A stretch of DNA of 64,000 nt from Gonocerus acuteangulatus (Eukaryota > Arthropoda > Insecta > Hemiptera > Coreidae). Below are positions 33,201 through 43,956 of the stretch, in pieces; position 1 is the first letter of the stretch, and each line of letters begins with the position of its first letter. The notes under the pieces are model-generated. The model was not told the DNA's origin. It did no database searches and saw nothing but the letters and a program-made list of their open reading frames with translations. Position numbers and translations under genes: made by a program. Location: the NCBI GenBank assembly GCA_946811695.1, contig OX328131.1, forward strand, positions 11,184,832 through 11,248,831, written 5' to 3'.

Positions 33201-34414
33201 TTAGCACTTTCCTCCGAAGGAAAGTAGCTATTGAGGTTGGACTCATGACGGAACTTTTGAAAAATTTCTTCAAATCTTTATCGATTCTACCTAGTAGACA
33301 CCGAAAATGACCCCCGTTAAAATTTATATATATCTATATATATATATATATATATGCATATATATATATGTGTCTGTTAACACGATAGCGGCCAGAGTTT
33401 TTGTTTTTTCGTCACGAAACTTGGTATATAGCATTCAATTAGCAAACGATTGAACGAGTTCGTTAACCACCAAAATCGGTCCACCGGAAGGGGGGGTTTA
33501 CCCCGAACCCAAAACACTTATTTGACTATGTCAGCCGTAATATTTGTTATATTTCAACGAAACTTGGCATTCATAGTGGTAATGTAGAGAGAAAAGTGAG
33601 ATATAAAAATGAACTAAATCGGTTCATTAGGAGGGGGGGTTTACTCCGGACCCACAATACCAATTCGCCATTACCAGCCGTGATTTTAGGTATATTTCGA
33701 CGAAACTCGGTATTCGTAGTGCTAATCCACAGGTAAATATGTGTTGTAAAAATAAACGAAATCGGTTCATTAGGAGGGGGGGTTTACTCCGAACCCACAA
33801 AACCAATTCGCCACTACCAGCCATGACTTTTGGTATATTTCGACGAAACTCGGTATTCGTAGTGGTAATCTACAGGTAAATATGTGTTGTAAAAATAAAC
33901 TAAATCGGTTCATTAGAAGGGGGGGTTTACTCCGGACCCAAATTCCTAATATACTCATACCGGTCGTAATTTCTGCTGTATTGTAACGAAACGCGGTATA
34001 CGTCGTGGTTAACTCATGAGAAAGAAGTGTTGTAAAAATGAGCTGAATCGGTCAATCGGAAAGCGGGGGTTTAATTTGTAATATATTTGAATAGAAAAGC
34101 CGGCAGACGTAGGTTCACAAAGCCGCCGCAAGGAGCGCTTTCTACCACTAGAGTGACTGTATCCTGTTCCTGCGTTAGATCAAAATACGATAATATGAGG
34201 ATTTTTGTATTTATTACGTAGTGTAGTAGGTACCATGTGTAAACATAACTCTGGATGCAAATTAATAATTGATCAGTTACTCATTACGAAATGAGAACTA
34301 TTCACGTTTTTATTTTATTTATGTAGGATATTTTAAGCAAATTGTTCTGGAAAGCAGTCTACACTACCGAAATTCTGAGGAAAGTGCTTAGTTATGCAGC
34401 TCCTGCGTGACGGA
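33201..34414 (-). mobile_element. Helitron-like element, copy 1
   Basis: On the minus strand it starts TCCGTCACGCAGGAGCTGC and ends with hairpin CTTTCCTTCGGAGGAAAG-type sequence, then TGCTAA. The interior contains about 147-bp tandem units (GGTTCATTAGGAGGGGGGG, ACGAAACTCGGTATTCGTAG) and a (TA)n tract. 5'-TC, a 3' hairpin and CTAA are Helitron features. However the 3' neighbour is A rather than T, and AAAAG at both edges could be a 5-bp duplication. No helicase is encoded. Confidence 0.5.
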
Positions 34415-35088
34415 CTTTTTATTTTAATGTAATACTATTTTTTCACACTACGTACAAACGGTAATATAATGAAAGTTGAGAATGGCAATTGTGAACAAGT
34501 ACGACAGTGTTGCCATCGCCGTCTCACAGAAGAGTTTATTTTTTAGGAAAAGTTAGAATTTTTACCCAATTAGTGATCCATATAATTAGTTTATCAATGA
34601 AATGGTAAATTTAATTGCCAGCAAATAATTTCAATGTGGCGGAAAGAATTTAGGACGAATCTACTAAAGTATATTTCATGAAACAGCTGTTTGCCCGCCA
34701 TCCGCCATTTTGGAAACGAAAAGTAAAAGGCTTCAAAGCATGCGCCTTCTCCAGAGGCGAGCCTTCAAGGCTCGCGCCTTATACCAAGCCGAGCCTTCAA
34801 GGCTCGCGCCTTCTATCGAGCCCTGTCCAAGCTCTGAGAGCTCGAGCTTTTAGGAGCCGCGCCTTCTAGCCTTAAAGGCGCGCTCTTTTACAACATTAAA
34901 TCTGGGTCATTTTACTTGATTTATCCTTTATTTTGGGACCCTTAATAATGTTCTTTTCAAAACTATAGTTTATTTCTGCAAAATGTATTGTTAATTTCTT
35001 TAGTATAACTTATTTTCATCGTCTAATTTTTGCTATATTCTTTATTGGTTCGTTAATTTTTTTTTTAATTTTGTATATTTATATTAAG

Positions 35089-35165
35089 CTGATGAAGGCT
35101 GCCAGAGACCATGCCGAAACCTTCCGTTGTTTCCTTAGCAGAACCTCAACTATTCCTTTCGTAAA
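35089..35165 (+). mobile_element. PLE-type terminus with decayed hammerhead motif
   Basis: CTGATGA, GGCTGCCAGAGACCATGCC, then GAAACCTTCCG, followed by TTAGCAGAACCTCAACTATT, which matches the CCGAATCCCAACTATTCC block of the mini-PLEs. Stem III has lost its palindrome. Confidence 0.5.
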
Positions 35166-35658
35166 ACAAAATAATATATTTTTTTAATAAATGTATAAAA
35201 TAAGGAGAAGGTCAAATGATATAATAAAAACACTTACATATTAGTAATTATTTTGCTCCCAGTTCAGATGATCTTAGTTTTTTGAGATGGTCCCTTAAAG
35301 CAGAAAGTTCATTTTCCTGCTGTAGGCTGTATATTTAGTTTAGTTAGTCTTTTAAAGTAATTTTTTTGAAAAAAAATATTCTATGGGAAATAGAATGGCT
35401 AAATAAAGTTTAAGGGCCGCCACACACTATGAGGTAGACCGGACAGGTTCACCCGTCCGGTGCACCTGTCCGGTCTACCTCATAGTCTGTGGCGGAACAT
35501 TACTACCCCCACTCTACCCTTTCCGGCGACCTCACACCTGATGAAAATTCGATTATTTCCACCTCACAGGCGAGTAGACCTCATTTCTGCAATTCTGATT
35601 TGTTTTACCGTTGTGGCCTTTTTATTTATTTATTTATGGAATCAGTTTAAAGTGTAAA

Positions 35659-35880
35659 ATGTCTCATAAAACTAACGAAGTTCTTAGTGATTTCATCGAA
35701 ATTTATAAAAATGAACCATGTTTATGGAAAATAAAAGACGATGATTTTCACAATAGAAATAAAAGGGATGCTGGATATCGCAAATTAGTATACAAACTGC
35801 AGAAAATATGTCCAAATGCAAACGAGAGTATGGCTAAAAGTAAAATTAATAGTTTTCGATCTAATATTCGAAAGGAGTAA
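35659..35880 (+). pseudogene. Harbinger MADF/Myb-like accessory protein
   Basis: A 73-residue frame from ATG (MSHKTNEVL) to TAA. FIEIYKNEPCLW, then FHNRNKRDAGYRKL, then SKINSFRSNIRKE match the MADF layout: a helix with W, an NR-KR turn, and a final helix with a K/R-rich end. In the superfamily the Myb/MADF-like protein helps the transposase bind DNA and enter the nucleus. It overlaps the end of the opposite-strand transposase frame by 20 bp. It is shorter than usual, having only the DNA-binding domain, so it may be truncated. I place the start at this ATG rather than an upstream one because the MADF homology begins right after it. Confidence 0.75.
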
Positions 35881-36133
35881 AGGAAAATTGACTCCTCAAG
35901 ATTCTCAAAGTAGCTGTTAGTTTTTCTTGTGGAGATATAGCGACCCTCATTTGTGTATATTTCTTCTTAATGAAAGGAGATACAAGTGACAATAACTCTA
36001 TGTAAACTGATTCGTTCATGCGCATATAATTGCGACAATCTGTTGGTTCATCTCTTAATTCGTTCAGCACATTGATATGGGTGAATTTATTTCTTCTCTG
36101 CAACCGTGTCTCAAATTCTTTTACGTGTCTCAA
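35861..36133 (-). pseudogene. Harbinger transposase, N-terminal fragment
   Basis: A 90-residue frame. HINVLNELRDEP, then DCRNYMRMNESVYIELLSLV, then FIKKKYTQMR and AISPQEKLTATLRIL follow the PIF/Harbinger transposase N-terminal order (L-EL-EDP, RNY-RM, LL-LV-P-I-K-DT-MR, AIS-EE-L--TLR-L). The DDE nuclease domain that would follow has been deleted, and the frame stops at FEY. The element therefore depends on a full-length relative elsewhere, if it moves at all. Confidence 0.85.
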
Positions 36134-36300
36134 ATATTACTGCAAATAGAGAGAGATAAAGTAGATCATCTCCTGGAGGATCCATGTTGAAGACTGACAA
36201 ACCTGTCCGGTACACCTGAACAGTGTGGGTCACAGGTAGACCGGACAGGTGCACCTCAAGGGTGTACCTGTCCGGTCTACCTCATAGTGTGTGGCCGGCC

Positions 36301-37035
36301 TAAGATTAATATCAATGTAAACGAGAAAGTAGTGGGTCACAGAAGAAATTATAAACACATTATTAAATTAATTGTATATCATAAAAAATAACAATTAAAA
36401 TGGAATAACAATTAAAGCATAACAAAACATAATGATGTTACACAAGAAATCTAAGAGGATATAATCCCGGATTGAAATTATGACTAAGATTCCTCAATTC
36501 TTCAAACATTTCTTCACATTGAGGAAGTTTAATTTTAGCCATTCATTACGATTTTAAGGAAATGCTTTTCTAAAACAATCAGAATCCAATTTCGTTTACT
36601 TTCAATTATTTGTATTTTAGTGTTTTAAAGTTATTGAAATATTTCAGCCTTCACATTCAGTTATTGTCCTGATCGTCCGTGATTTGTTGTTCCTGGGCTA
36701 CGAATTGTGGATAGAAGCGTTCTAAAGGTAGAGGCTCACACACACAAAAAAAAAAAAAAAAATTAGTCTATTATCGTCATTTTTCTTGTCTCACCGACCT
36801 TAATGTATACGCGTTGGCCCTAAACATTCCGAGTGAATTCTGAAGACCCGCTAAGAATGGCTACAAATCAGGTAAAACTGCAGTTATGGAGATGAAAAGT
36901 ATTTTATGGATCTAGATTGAGAAAGTTTTTGGGCAGTGAACCCTCTAAAATTTGAGGGGTTTACTGAAATGGAAATTGGTATCAATGAATTTGGTATGCT
37001 AACCTTATAACAGACTCAAGCTGGACGATAAAAAG
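36301..37035. other. unassigned DNA
   Basis: No frame or repeat recognised; an A run sits at 36747-36762. Confidence 0.35.
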
Positions 37036-38392
37036 TCCGTCACGCAGGAGCTGCATAACTAAGCACTTTCCTCAGAATTTGGGTAGTGTAGACTGCTTTC
37101 CAGAACAATTTGCTTAAAATATCCTACATAAATTAAATAAAAACATGAATAGTTCTCTTTTAAATTTGTAATGAGTAACTGATCAATTATTAATTTGCTT
37201 CCAGAGTTATGTTTACACATGGTACCTACTACACTACGTAATAAATACAGAAAAACTCATATTATCGTATTTTGATCTAACGCAGGAACAGGATACAGTC
37301 ACTCTAGTGGTAGAAAGCGCTCCTTGCGGCGGCTTTGTGAACCTACGTTTGGCGGGCTTTTCTATTGAAATATATTACAAATTAAACCCCCGCTTTACGA
37401 TTGACCGATTCAGCTCATTTTTGCAACACTTCTTTCTCATGAGTTACCCACGACGTATACCGCGTTTCGTTACAATACAGCAGAAATTACGACCGGTATG
37501 AGTATATTAGGAATTTGGGTCCGGAGTAAACCCCCCCTTCTAATGAACCGATTTAGTTTATTTTTACAACACATATTTAACTGTAGATTACCACTACGAA
37601 TACCGAGTTTCGTCGAAATATACCAAAAATCACAGCTGGTAGTGGCGAATTGGTATTGTGGGTCCGGAGTAAACCCCCCCTCCTAATGAACCGATTTAGT
37701 TTATTTTTACAACACATATTCACCTGTGGATTACCACTACGAATACCGAGTTTCGTCGAAATATACCAAAAATCACGGCTGGCAGTGGCGAATTGGTATT
37801 GTGGGTCCGGAGTAAACCCCCCCTTCTAATGAACCGATTTAGTTTATTTTTACAACACATATTCACCTGTGGATTACCACTACGAATACCGAGTTTCGTC
37901 GAAATATACCAAAAATCACGGCTGGCAGTGGCGAATTGGTATTGTGGGTCCGGAGTAAACCCCCCCTTCTAATGAACCGATTTAGTTCATTTTTATATCT
38001 CACTTTTCTGTCTATATTACCACTACGAATACCAAGTTTCGTTGAAATATAACAAATATTACGGCTGACATAGTCAAATTAGTGTTTTGGGTTCGGGGTA
38101 AACCCCCCCTTCCGGTGGACCGACTTTGGTGGTTAACGAACTCGTTCAATCGTTTGCTAATTGAATGCTATATACCAAGTTTCGTGACGAAAAAACAAAA
38201 ACTCTGGCCGCTATCGTGTTAACAGACACATATATATATATATATATATATGCATATATATATATATAAATTTTAACGGGGGTCATTTTCGGTGTCTACT
38301 AGGTAGGATCGATAAAGATTTGAAGAAATTTTTCAAAAATTCCGTCATGAGTCCAACCTCAATAGCTACTTTCCTTCGGAGGAAAGTGCTAA
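37036..38392 (+). mobile_element. Helitron-like element, copy 2 (inverted relative to copy 1)
   Basis: Same boundaries as copy 1: TCCGTCACGCAGGAGC... to GGAGGAAAGTGCTAA. It holds more of the 147-bp internal units (starting near 37516, 37663, 37808 and 37945), each with GGGTCCGGAGTAAACCCCCC and ACGAATACCGAGTTTCGTCG. A (TA)n tract lies at 38229-38270. Short frames of about 62 codons within the units are by-products. Confidence 0.5.
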
Positions 38393-38409
38393 AAGAGAGA
38401 AAATAGGTA

Positions 38410-39149
38410 CAGTAGAACCCCTCATATCCGACCATGACGGGACCGGGCCATGGTCGGAACGGTCAAAAGGTCTTATATCGGGAGGAACATAAAAAAAACG
38501 TCTTTCAAAGTTATAAAAACCGCTATAATGTTCAGCACAAACTGTAATACAAAATTATTGTAATTGTAGAACTGTTGCTATATACAATTCGAACATTTAC
38601 TCTTTTGAAAATACGAACAACATTTAAGCATACTTTATTTATAGAATTCAGTTATGGATTGTTGTTTTAATTTTTTTAATCTTGACTTTGCGGAAGTGTC
38701 CCTCCACTTTTTTCCCCACAATACATCCATTGGGATTGCATTTGGATGTTGCTCGATGTATTTCATCGCTACGTCGAAGGCGTCCTTAGCAGCAGAATGA
38801 CTGACTACGTTGTCACTGGTGATTTTGTATTCGACCGAGTCGATTGCTTCGTCCACGGTTCTGTTATGCACAACAGCAATGATTTGGGCATGCTTGAGAT
38901 CTTCTTTGGTAACTTTTGAAACATCAGCTTTAACAAGTCACACTGCGTTAACAAATATAGAACAGTACAAGATTACAGCACTTTCCACATCAACAATCAC
39001 GGCAGAACTGACAGTTTTTGACAGGAAAACAAAGCATAGTGTAGATGAACCACTCTTTCAAGTCTGAACAGCCTCGCCTACGGTCGGGGACCAGGTCGGA
39101 TATCGGGAGGAGTCGGTTATGGGAAGGTCCGATATGAGAGGTTCTACTC
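38410..39149 (-). mobile_element. pogo/Tigger-type remnant, 740 bp
   Basis: Inverted termini CAGTAGAACCCCTCATATCC and GAGTAGAACCTCTCATATCG are flanked by TA (38408-38409, 39150-39151). CGGTCAAAAGGTCTTATATC and similar words sit subterminally. The C-terminus of the transposase is retained; the family differs from the one at 25415. Confidence 0.8.
38635..38920 (-). pseudogene. pogo/Tigger transposase C-terminal tail
   Basis: The minus-strand frame contains VTKEDLKHAQIIAVVHNRTV upstream of the first Met. It then reads VSHSAAKDAFDVAMKYIEQH, then WRDTSAKSRLKKLKQQSITE and FYK. VSH-A--A---A--Y-EQ followed by KWRD-A-K-RL--LKQ-TI--F is the usual ending of Tigger transposases, after the DDE domain. 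Only this tail remains, so it is non-functional. Frame breaks upstream of about 38920 hide the rest. Confidence 0.75.
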
Positions 39150-39320
39150 TACTTGAAAACAGAACTCACTGCGAAGGTCTTTCCAAGATAAAACGAAAGC
39201 CAAGTTTGAGTTACCTACAAACGAAGAACAGTTTGAAATTGATAGAGGTAATTTTTTTTTATATGCTACTTTTTTTTTGTTATTATTTGATAAGTTTTTG
39301 ATATATATTTCTTAACTTAA

Positions 39321-39395
39321 ATTTTAACGTCCATTATAATTAACTAAGAATTTTAGAATGGGTTATCTTTAGGTCACCACTCTTTTCTAGCCAGG
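39321..39395 (-). mobile_element. SINE C 3' fragment
   Basis: On the minus strand CTGGCTAGAAAAGAGTGGTG, ACCTAAAGATAACCCATTC, TTAATTATAATGGACG and TTAAAATTTAA mirror the 20915-20990 tail. Confidence 0.55.
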
Positions 39396-39932
39396 AGTTG
39401 ATAAATATATCAATGATAAAGTTATCATATTCTATACTTGGATTTACTGCATCAAAATACATAAGATTAACATAAATTCCATTTGATAAATTTGTTTTCA
39501 TTTTATAACTCCAATTGTTCGTTTTTTTTACTCAAATATTTAAGGGTGTAAGGGGCAAATGAACATTTTGGATTCAGCTTACCTAATTACATAAAAACAT
39601 ACTCTATACAGATCTAAAAAAAAAAAAAATAAAAAAAAAATCTATAACTGCGCTTTATACCGATTTATAGACATTTTTTTGTTGTTTTTTTTTTCACGAT
39701 TTACTAGACATACTAATAGTGTTGGGCCAAACGGGCCTTCGATCAGGAATATGTGCTACAGAAATGAATGTAGGTAGGTGAGTCTTGTGAAATGTATAGG
39801 CCAATTTTATTTCTCTTTTGTGTGTGCCGGTGTTATCATTGCTTTAAGCTGCAGAAGATTTAAATAAAACTCTTTAACAACTAAGAAATATTTATATTAA
39901 AAAATAAACAAAGGAAAAAAGTATTTACAGCC

Positions 39933-39992
39933 ATGAAGATATTATCGTTTTTAAGAACCCTTGTATTTTTGTCGGTTTTACTAAGTTGTAAA
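39933..39992 (+). CDS. candidate signal-peptide exon
   Basis: 20 codons, MKILSFLRTLVFLSVLLSCK, end precisely at a donor-like AAA|GTAAGT. A basic N-terminus, a hydrophobic core of about 13 residues and a small-residue/Cys region form a textbook secretory signal peptide. TTTACAG|CC sits just before the ATG and could be an acceptor, placing the start a few bases into an exon. Many arthropod secreted peptides keep the signal peptide on its own exon. No downstream exon was found in the window, and AT-rich sequence can mimic such a peptide, so this is tentative. Confidence 0.35.
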
Positions 39993-40552
39993 GTAAGTGT
40001 TTTTTTTTGTTTTTTTGCGATTATTATTCCCAGTGAAATGTATTTCCTCCAAGGAAATTGCATATTTTTTTTTGTATTTCTCTGTGTATATTTAGTTTGG
40101 ATTGCTGCTCCTGATGAATCACGTTTATTTCTGCTTCGTGCGCGGCCTCGTTCCGCTTATTTCTGCCAAGACTTCTGGAGCATTAGTGTAACTACAAGAA
40201 TAATACAATGTCTCTTTTCTCATAATGTTTTTCGTTATTTTACATCAGACAGGGCTGTATTTTTTTTTTTTTTTTTGAGTTTAAGAAATTAATGGATTGT
40301 TACAACATAAAATATTTTAATTTTATTATTAAAAAAAAAAAATAAAAAAAATAATCGCACTGTGCCTAATGGCTAAACTAGAAAGACTTGGGTACAATTA
40401 ATGTGTATTTTGATCCGGTTCAAGTAATTGTCAATACGGATTTGTGGTAATTACCTGTTTTATTTCAACAACTTATTTAATTTGCACTATAATTTACATA
40501 TGATCCTCACCTCAGCCATTTTTATTTATCGGCTAATTACATTTTTTAACTT

Positions 40553-40580
40553 GCCGTTTCGGCCTCAGGGCCATCCTCAT
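40553..40580 (-). ncRNA. hammerhead-like motif, degraded
   Basis: On the minus strand ATGAGGA, stem GGCC-CTGA-GGCC, then GAAACGGC. The first core base is changed (CTGAGGA expected) and the stem III word is not palindromic. Likely a decayed PLE terminus. Confidence 0.3.
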
Positions 40581-41679
40581 AAAACTTCATTCATATGTCC
40601 ACATATTATTAACCCTTTTTCAACAAGGGCTTGTCATCACTTTTAATCTTGAAACTGCTAATCTTTAAATTTTAGTTACATTTGACTTAGTTTGTCACAT
40701 ATTTTATAACTAAATTTTTCTAACACTTAAGCTACACCAGACCATGTGGCCACAACATTCCACCATTTTTCTTTGGTGGTTATTTAATTTGTTTAATACA
40801 ATCGTTTAAAGTACGGTTGATAATATAAACAAAAGTCTATTCTATTGGTAAATTGGTAAAATGTATTCTATTTTTTGGGACAGTATGTCCGATATCATCA
40901 CTATACAACGATTTAATATATTTTTTATTGTTTTGGACAAAAAGAATTCTTTATGCCACATCCTCACATGAACAATTTATTACAATAAATGAAAAACTGG
41001 TTTCTATTTACTTCCCAAATGAGCAAGTATTTACTTCTTTAGAGGGAAGCCATTCGTTTGTCAGTACTTTCACAAAGTAACTTCGTTGGTTTGTGAATAG
41101 TTTTTCTTTTTTGTGAAAAACTTCTATGAAAACTTTTGTCACTTTACCCTCTATATTAATAGCGTGTTCCTCGCTAAACTATCGGCCTAGTAAGAAGTCA
41201 CATAGGCACTAAGTGGAAAATACTATACAGACATCTGATTGTGGGACGTACGGCAGTCTAGCGAGAAAATTTGGGCAGTATTATGCCTCGACTGCCTGAT
41301 TGTCTTCGTTGTAAGTGCTCCTCGTAAAGGTTTCCCGAATTGGTAAACTTTTCAACTTATTCAAAAAACGTAGAGGCTATATTTATTAAGAACATAAGTT
41401 CTCAAAACTAACTTCAGAATAGTAGGCTAGACGAAAGCTTTCTGCAGGGCGGATATTGTTTTGTTCCGGAACCTTTTTTTGTGTTGGCAAACGTTTTTTA
41501 GTCTAATTGAATACCTTTGTCTTACCGATATTGTAAGTCATCTCCTCCGGGACTATAGAAGTCTGGACGAGTGCTGGACACTCTGAGCAGCATAATAGAG
41601 GTGACTACCCTTGCTCTATAGAGGATTAGTTCCAGATCCCTCCGTCGAACCATCTAAGCGCTAGTCTTCCAATTAAGGG
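40581..41679. other. unassigned DNA
   Basis: A frame at 40853-41080 (75 codons) shows no known motif and no splice context I trust. No repeats seen. Confidence 0.35.
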
Positions 41680-41920
41680 TGTAATTAGACTGTGCGTGAA
41701 GGTGGGTTCCCGCCCACGCGCAGGCTAACCGTTCTGGCGGGAAGAGCAAAAAGCGCGGGAAACGCAAGACAGTGCCTCGCGAAGGTTCTAATTGGGAGAA
41801 GTCCTTCTCTATTTTGGAGGGATTTGTTCCGCTCCAGGATCCTGGAGGAGGTGGATGTCCTTCCAGCAAGGTCGCCTTCTCTACCTGCTCTGTACCTCTC
41901 TCTCATTTCTTAGGGAGAAC
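41680..41920. other. GC- and CpG-rich island of unknown nature
   Basis: CGCCCACGCGCAGG, GGCGGGAAGAGCAAAAAGCG and CGCGGGAAACGC stand out from the AT-rich background. Overlapping frames exist on both strands but none has recognisable motifs. A promoter or 5' UTR is possible, as is an unrecognised TE. Confidence 0.3.
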
Positions 41921-42018
41921 ATAACATTGGACGAGAAGCTATTATCATGTGTTATTATGTTTTGGAATATAACTGGTGATCCTTCGTCCTTTTGCGAAAT
42001 AATAAGTAATGTTTTAAT

Positions 42019-43204
42019 CAGGGCCGCCAAATGGGGGGGGGGGACAACCGGGTACAGTTGTCCCGGGCCCGGGCACCGTGGGGGCCCGAACCGGGGGCCT
42101 CGCTAATTGGAAAACAATGTATAGGTTATGAGCTTGTAAAAAGAATGGGGTTTAGAAATATAGATGGGTGTAGCCTATATTTATTTGAATTGGATCTATA
42201 TTTTTTTTTAATGTACATAAACGACAAAACAAGTGCAGTCCTAGAATAGTATATTTCATTAGGAGTCATTAACAAACCTACAAGTAGCGAAAGTGACCTT
42301 TACTTCACCGATTGTCAGGGTTTATTCTCATTTCGCTCAAAACGCAAGATGAAAATAACATCAAAATGTCCAAAGTACTAGAATTTTCAGTTTTGTGGAT
42401 TTGAAATCTTAAAACGTACACGCTACTTCCATTAAGATTTTTTTTTTTTTTTTTTTATGATTTTGAGAACATATTACATTTTTTGTAAAACAATACATTG
42501 GAGATTAGTATAAGTTTATTAGACATTTCAACCATTAATAGTAACTATGAGTTCTGTGTGGGAAGAGCAGAATGTTTATCAATATTGGGGGCCCGGCTCT
42601 GAGATGTGGGGGCCCGTGATCTGGTCCTGGGCCCGGCTCTGAGAAGTGTGGGCCCGTGATCTGGTCCTGGGCCCGGCTCTGAGATGTGGGGGCCCGTGAT
42701 CTGGTCCTGGGCCCAGCTCTGAGAAGTAGGGGCCCGGCTCTGAGAAGTGTGGGCCCGTGATCTGGTCCTGGGCCCGGCTCTGAGAAGTAGGGGCCCGGCT
42801 CGGAGAAGTGTGGGCCCGTGATCTGGTCCTGGGCCCGGCTCTGAGAAGTAGGGGCCCGGCTCTGAGAAGTGTGGGCCCGTGATCTGGTCCTGGGCCCGGC
42901 TCTGAGAAGTGTGGGCCCGTGATCTGGTCCCGGGCCCAGCTCTGAGAAGTAGGGGCCCGGCTCTGAGAAGTAGGGGCCCGGCTCGGAGAAGTGTGGGCCC
43001 GTGATCTGGTCCTGGGCCCGGCTCTGAGAAGTAGGGGCCCGGCTCTTAGAAGTGTGGGCCCGTGATCTGGTCCTGGGCCCGGCTCTGAGAAGTGTGGGCC
43101 CGTGATCTGGTCCCGGGCCCGGCTCTGAGAAGTAGGGGCCCGGCTCTGAGAAGTGTGGGCCCGTGATCTGGTCCTGGGCCCGGCTCTGAGATGTGGTGGC
43201 CCTG
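42019..43204. mobile_element. hAT-type MITE with expanded internal array, 1186 bp
   Basis: The ends CAGGGCCGCCA and TGGTGGCCCTG are flanked by the perfect octamer GTTTTAAT (42011-42018, 43205-43212). Outside the array it is collinear with the 460-bp copy at 55408-55867. No transposase. Confidence 0.85.
42590..43195. repeat. GC-rich array of about 40-bp and 21-bp units inside the hAT MITE
   Basis: GGGCCCGTGATCTGGTCCTG plus GGCCCGGCTCTGAGAAGTG units alternate irregularly with shorter AGGGGCCCGGCTCTGAGAAG units. The sister element has only two or three such units. The 237-codon minus frame (Arg/Ala/Gly/Pro/Ser-rich) is a product of the repeat. Confidence 0.9.
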
Positions 43205-43220
43205 GTTTTAATGGAACTAA

Positions 43221-43820
43221 CTGAAGTTTAGCGTCCTCACAACCGATTACTTTCAAATTTTGCACTGTAACATATTTTAATGCACTAAACACGAATCCGT
43301 TAAAAAAAAAAAAAAAAAAAAAAATTGCTCTCTACTAGGAAAGAAGTTATTAAGCAATAAAGTTCACTGTTATGGAGGTTAAAAATGGCGTAAACAGCGC
43401 ATTTGTAAACATGCGCATGCGCAGACATCTAACATTGGGAAACAGAAAACTTGCATAACTCTCATTTGGAATGTTGATAAACTATTAATAACCTCCATAA
43501 CATTGGAATTCTATCCACAACAGCGAGTTGAATTCATTAGAGTTTTGATATCTTCATGAGCGAGCGTAGCGAGCGGATACGCATAGCGCGTCTGCCCAAA
43601 AGTCGTCCTAGACATTCTTCTTAATATGCATGTTTATTAATACGCTTTTTACGCCAACTTTTATAACCTCCATAACAGTGAATTTTAGTGCTTAATAACT
43701 TCTTTCCTAGTTGAGAGCGAATTTTATTCTTTTTTAACGGATTCGTGTTTAGTGCATCAAAATACGTTATAGTGAAAAATTTGAAAGTAATCGGTTGTGA
43801 GGACGCTAAACTTCAGTTTT
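43221..43820. mobile_element. foldback element with arms of about 160 bp
   Basis: Left arm 43221-43381 and right arm 43660-43820 are inverted copies. They start AACTGAAGTTTAGCGTCCTC and include ACCGATTACTTTCAAATTTT, GAATCCGTTAAAAAA and AGTTATTAAGCAATAAAGTT. The centre has ACATGCGCATGCGCAG and GAGCGAGCGTAGCGAGCGG. It abuts the hAT element's right flank. No clear target duplication. Confidence 0.7.
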
Positions 43821-43956
43821 ATCTTTTAATGATATTGAAATAATAATTTGATTTTGTGTGGTACTCTTCAAAACATTTGTTCACACCAAGTTAAGTGTCG
43901 GCATTCAAATTTTGTTTTTTGGTCATAGTTATAAATTCTACAGAGGAACATTGAAC

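Larger units (their letters stand above)
32425..34898. mobile_element. hAT-type non-autonomous element with a nested Helitron-like insertion
   Basis: The termini TAATGTTGTTAAAAGCGAG and, inverted, TAATGTTGTAAAAGAGCGCG are flanked by a perfect 8-bp repeat AATCTGGG (32417-32424, 34899-34906). Both subterminal regions are rich in GAGCCTT/AAGGCTC words. The central part is AT-rich without a transposase and is interrupted at 33201-34414. Confidence 0.7.
35414..36300. mobile_element. miniature PIF/Harbinger element, 887 bp
   Basis: Inverted termini GGGCCGCCACACACTATGAG and GGCCGGCCACACACTATGAG are flanked by TAA (35411-35413, 36301-36303), the typical 3-bp TWA target. The subterminal regions repeat GACCGGACAGGT and its inverse. 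Two convergent frames remain inside, a MADF-type protein (plus) and a transposase N-terminus (minus). That two-gene set is characteristic of the superfamily. Confidence 0.85.

Noticed and set aside
37307..37686. Frames of about 62 codons repeated in several places
   Set aside because: They translate the 147-bp internal units of the Helitron-like element and recur in all copies in shifted form.
42579..43292. 237-codon Arg/Pro/Gly/Ser-rich open frame
   Set aside because: Entirely within the expanded GC-rich array of a hAT MITE with its own target duplication.
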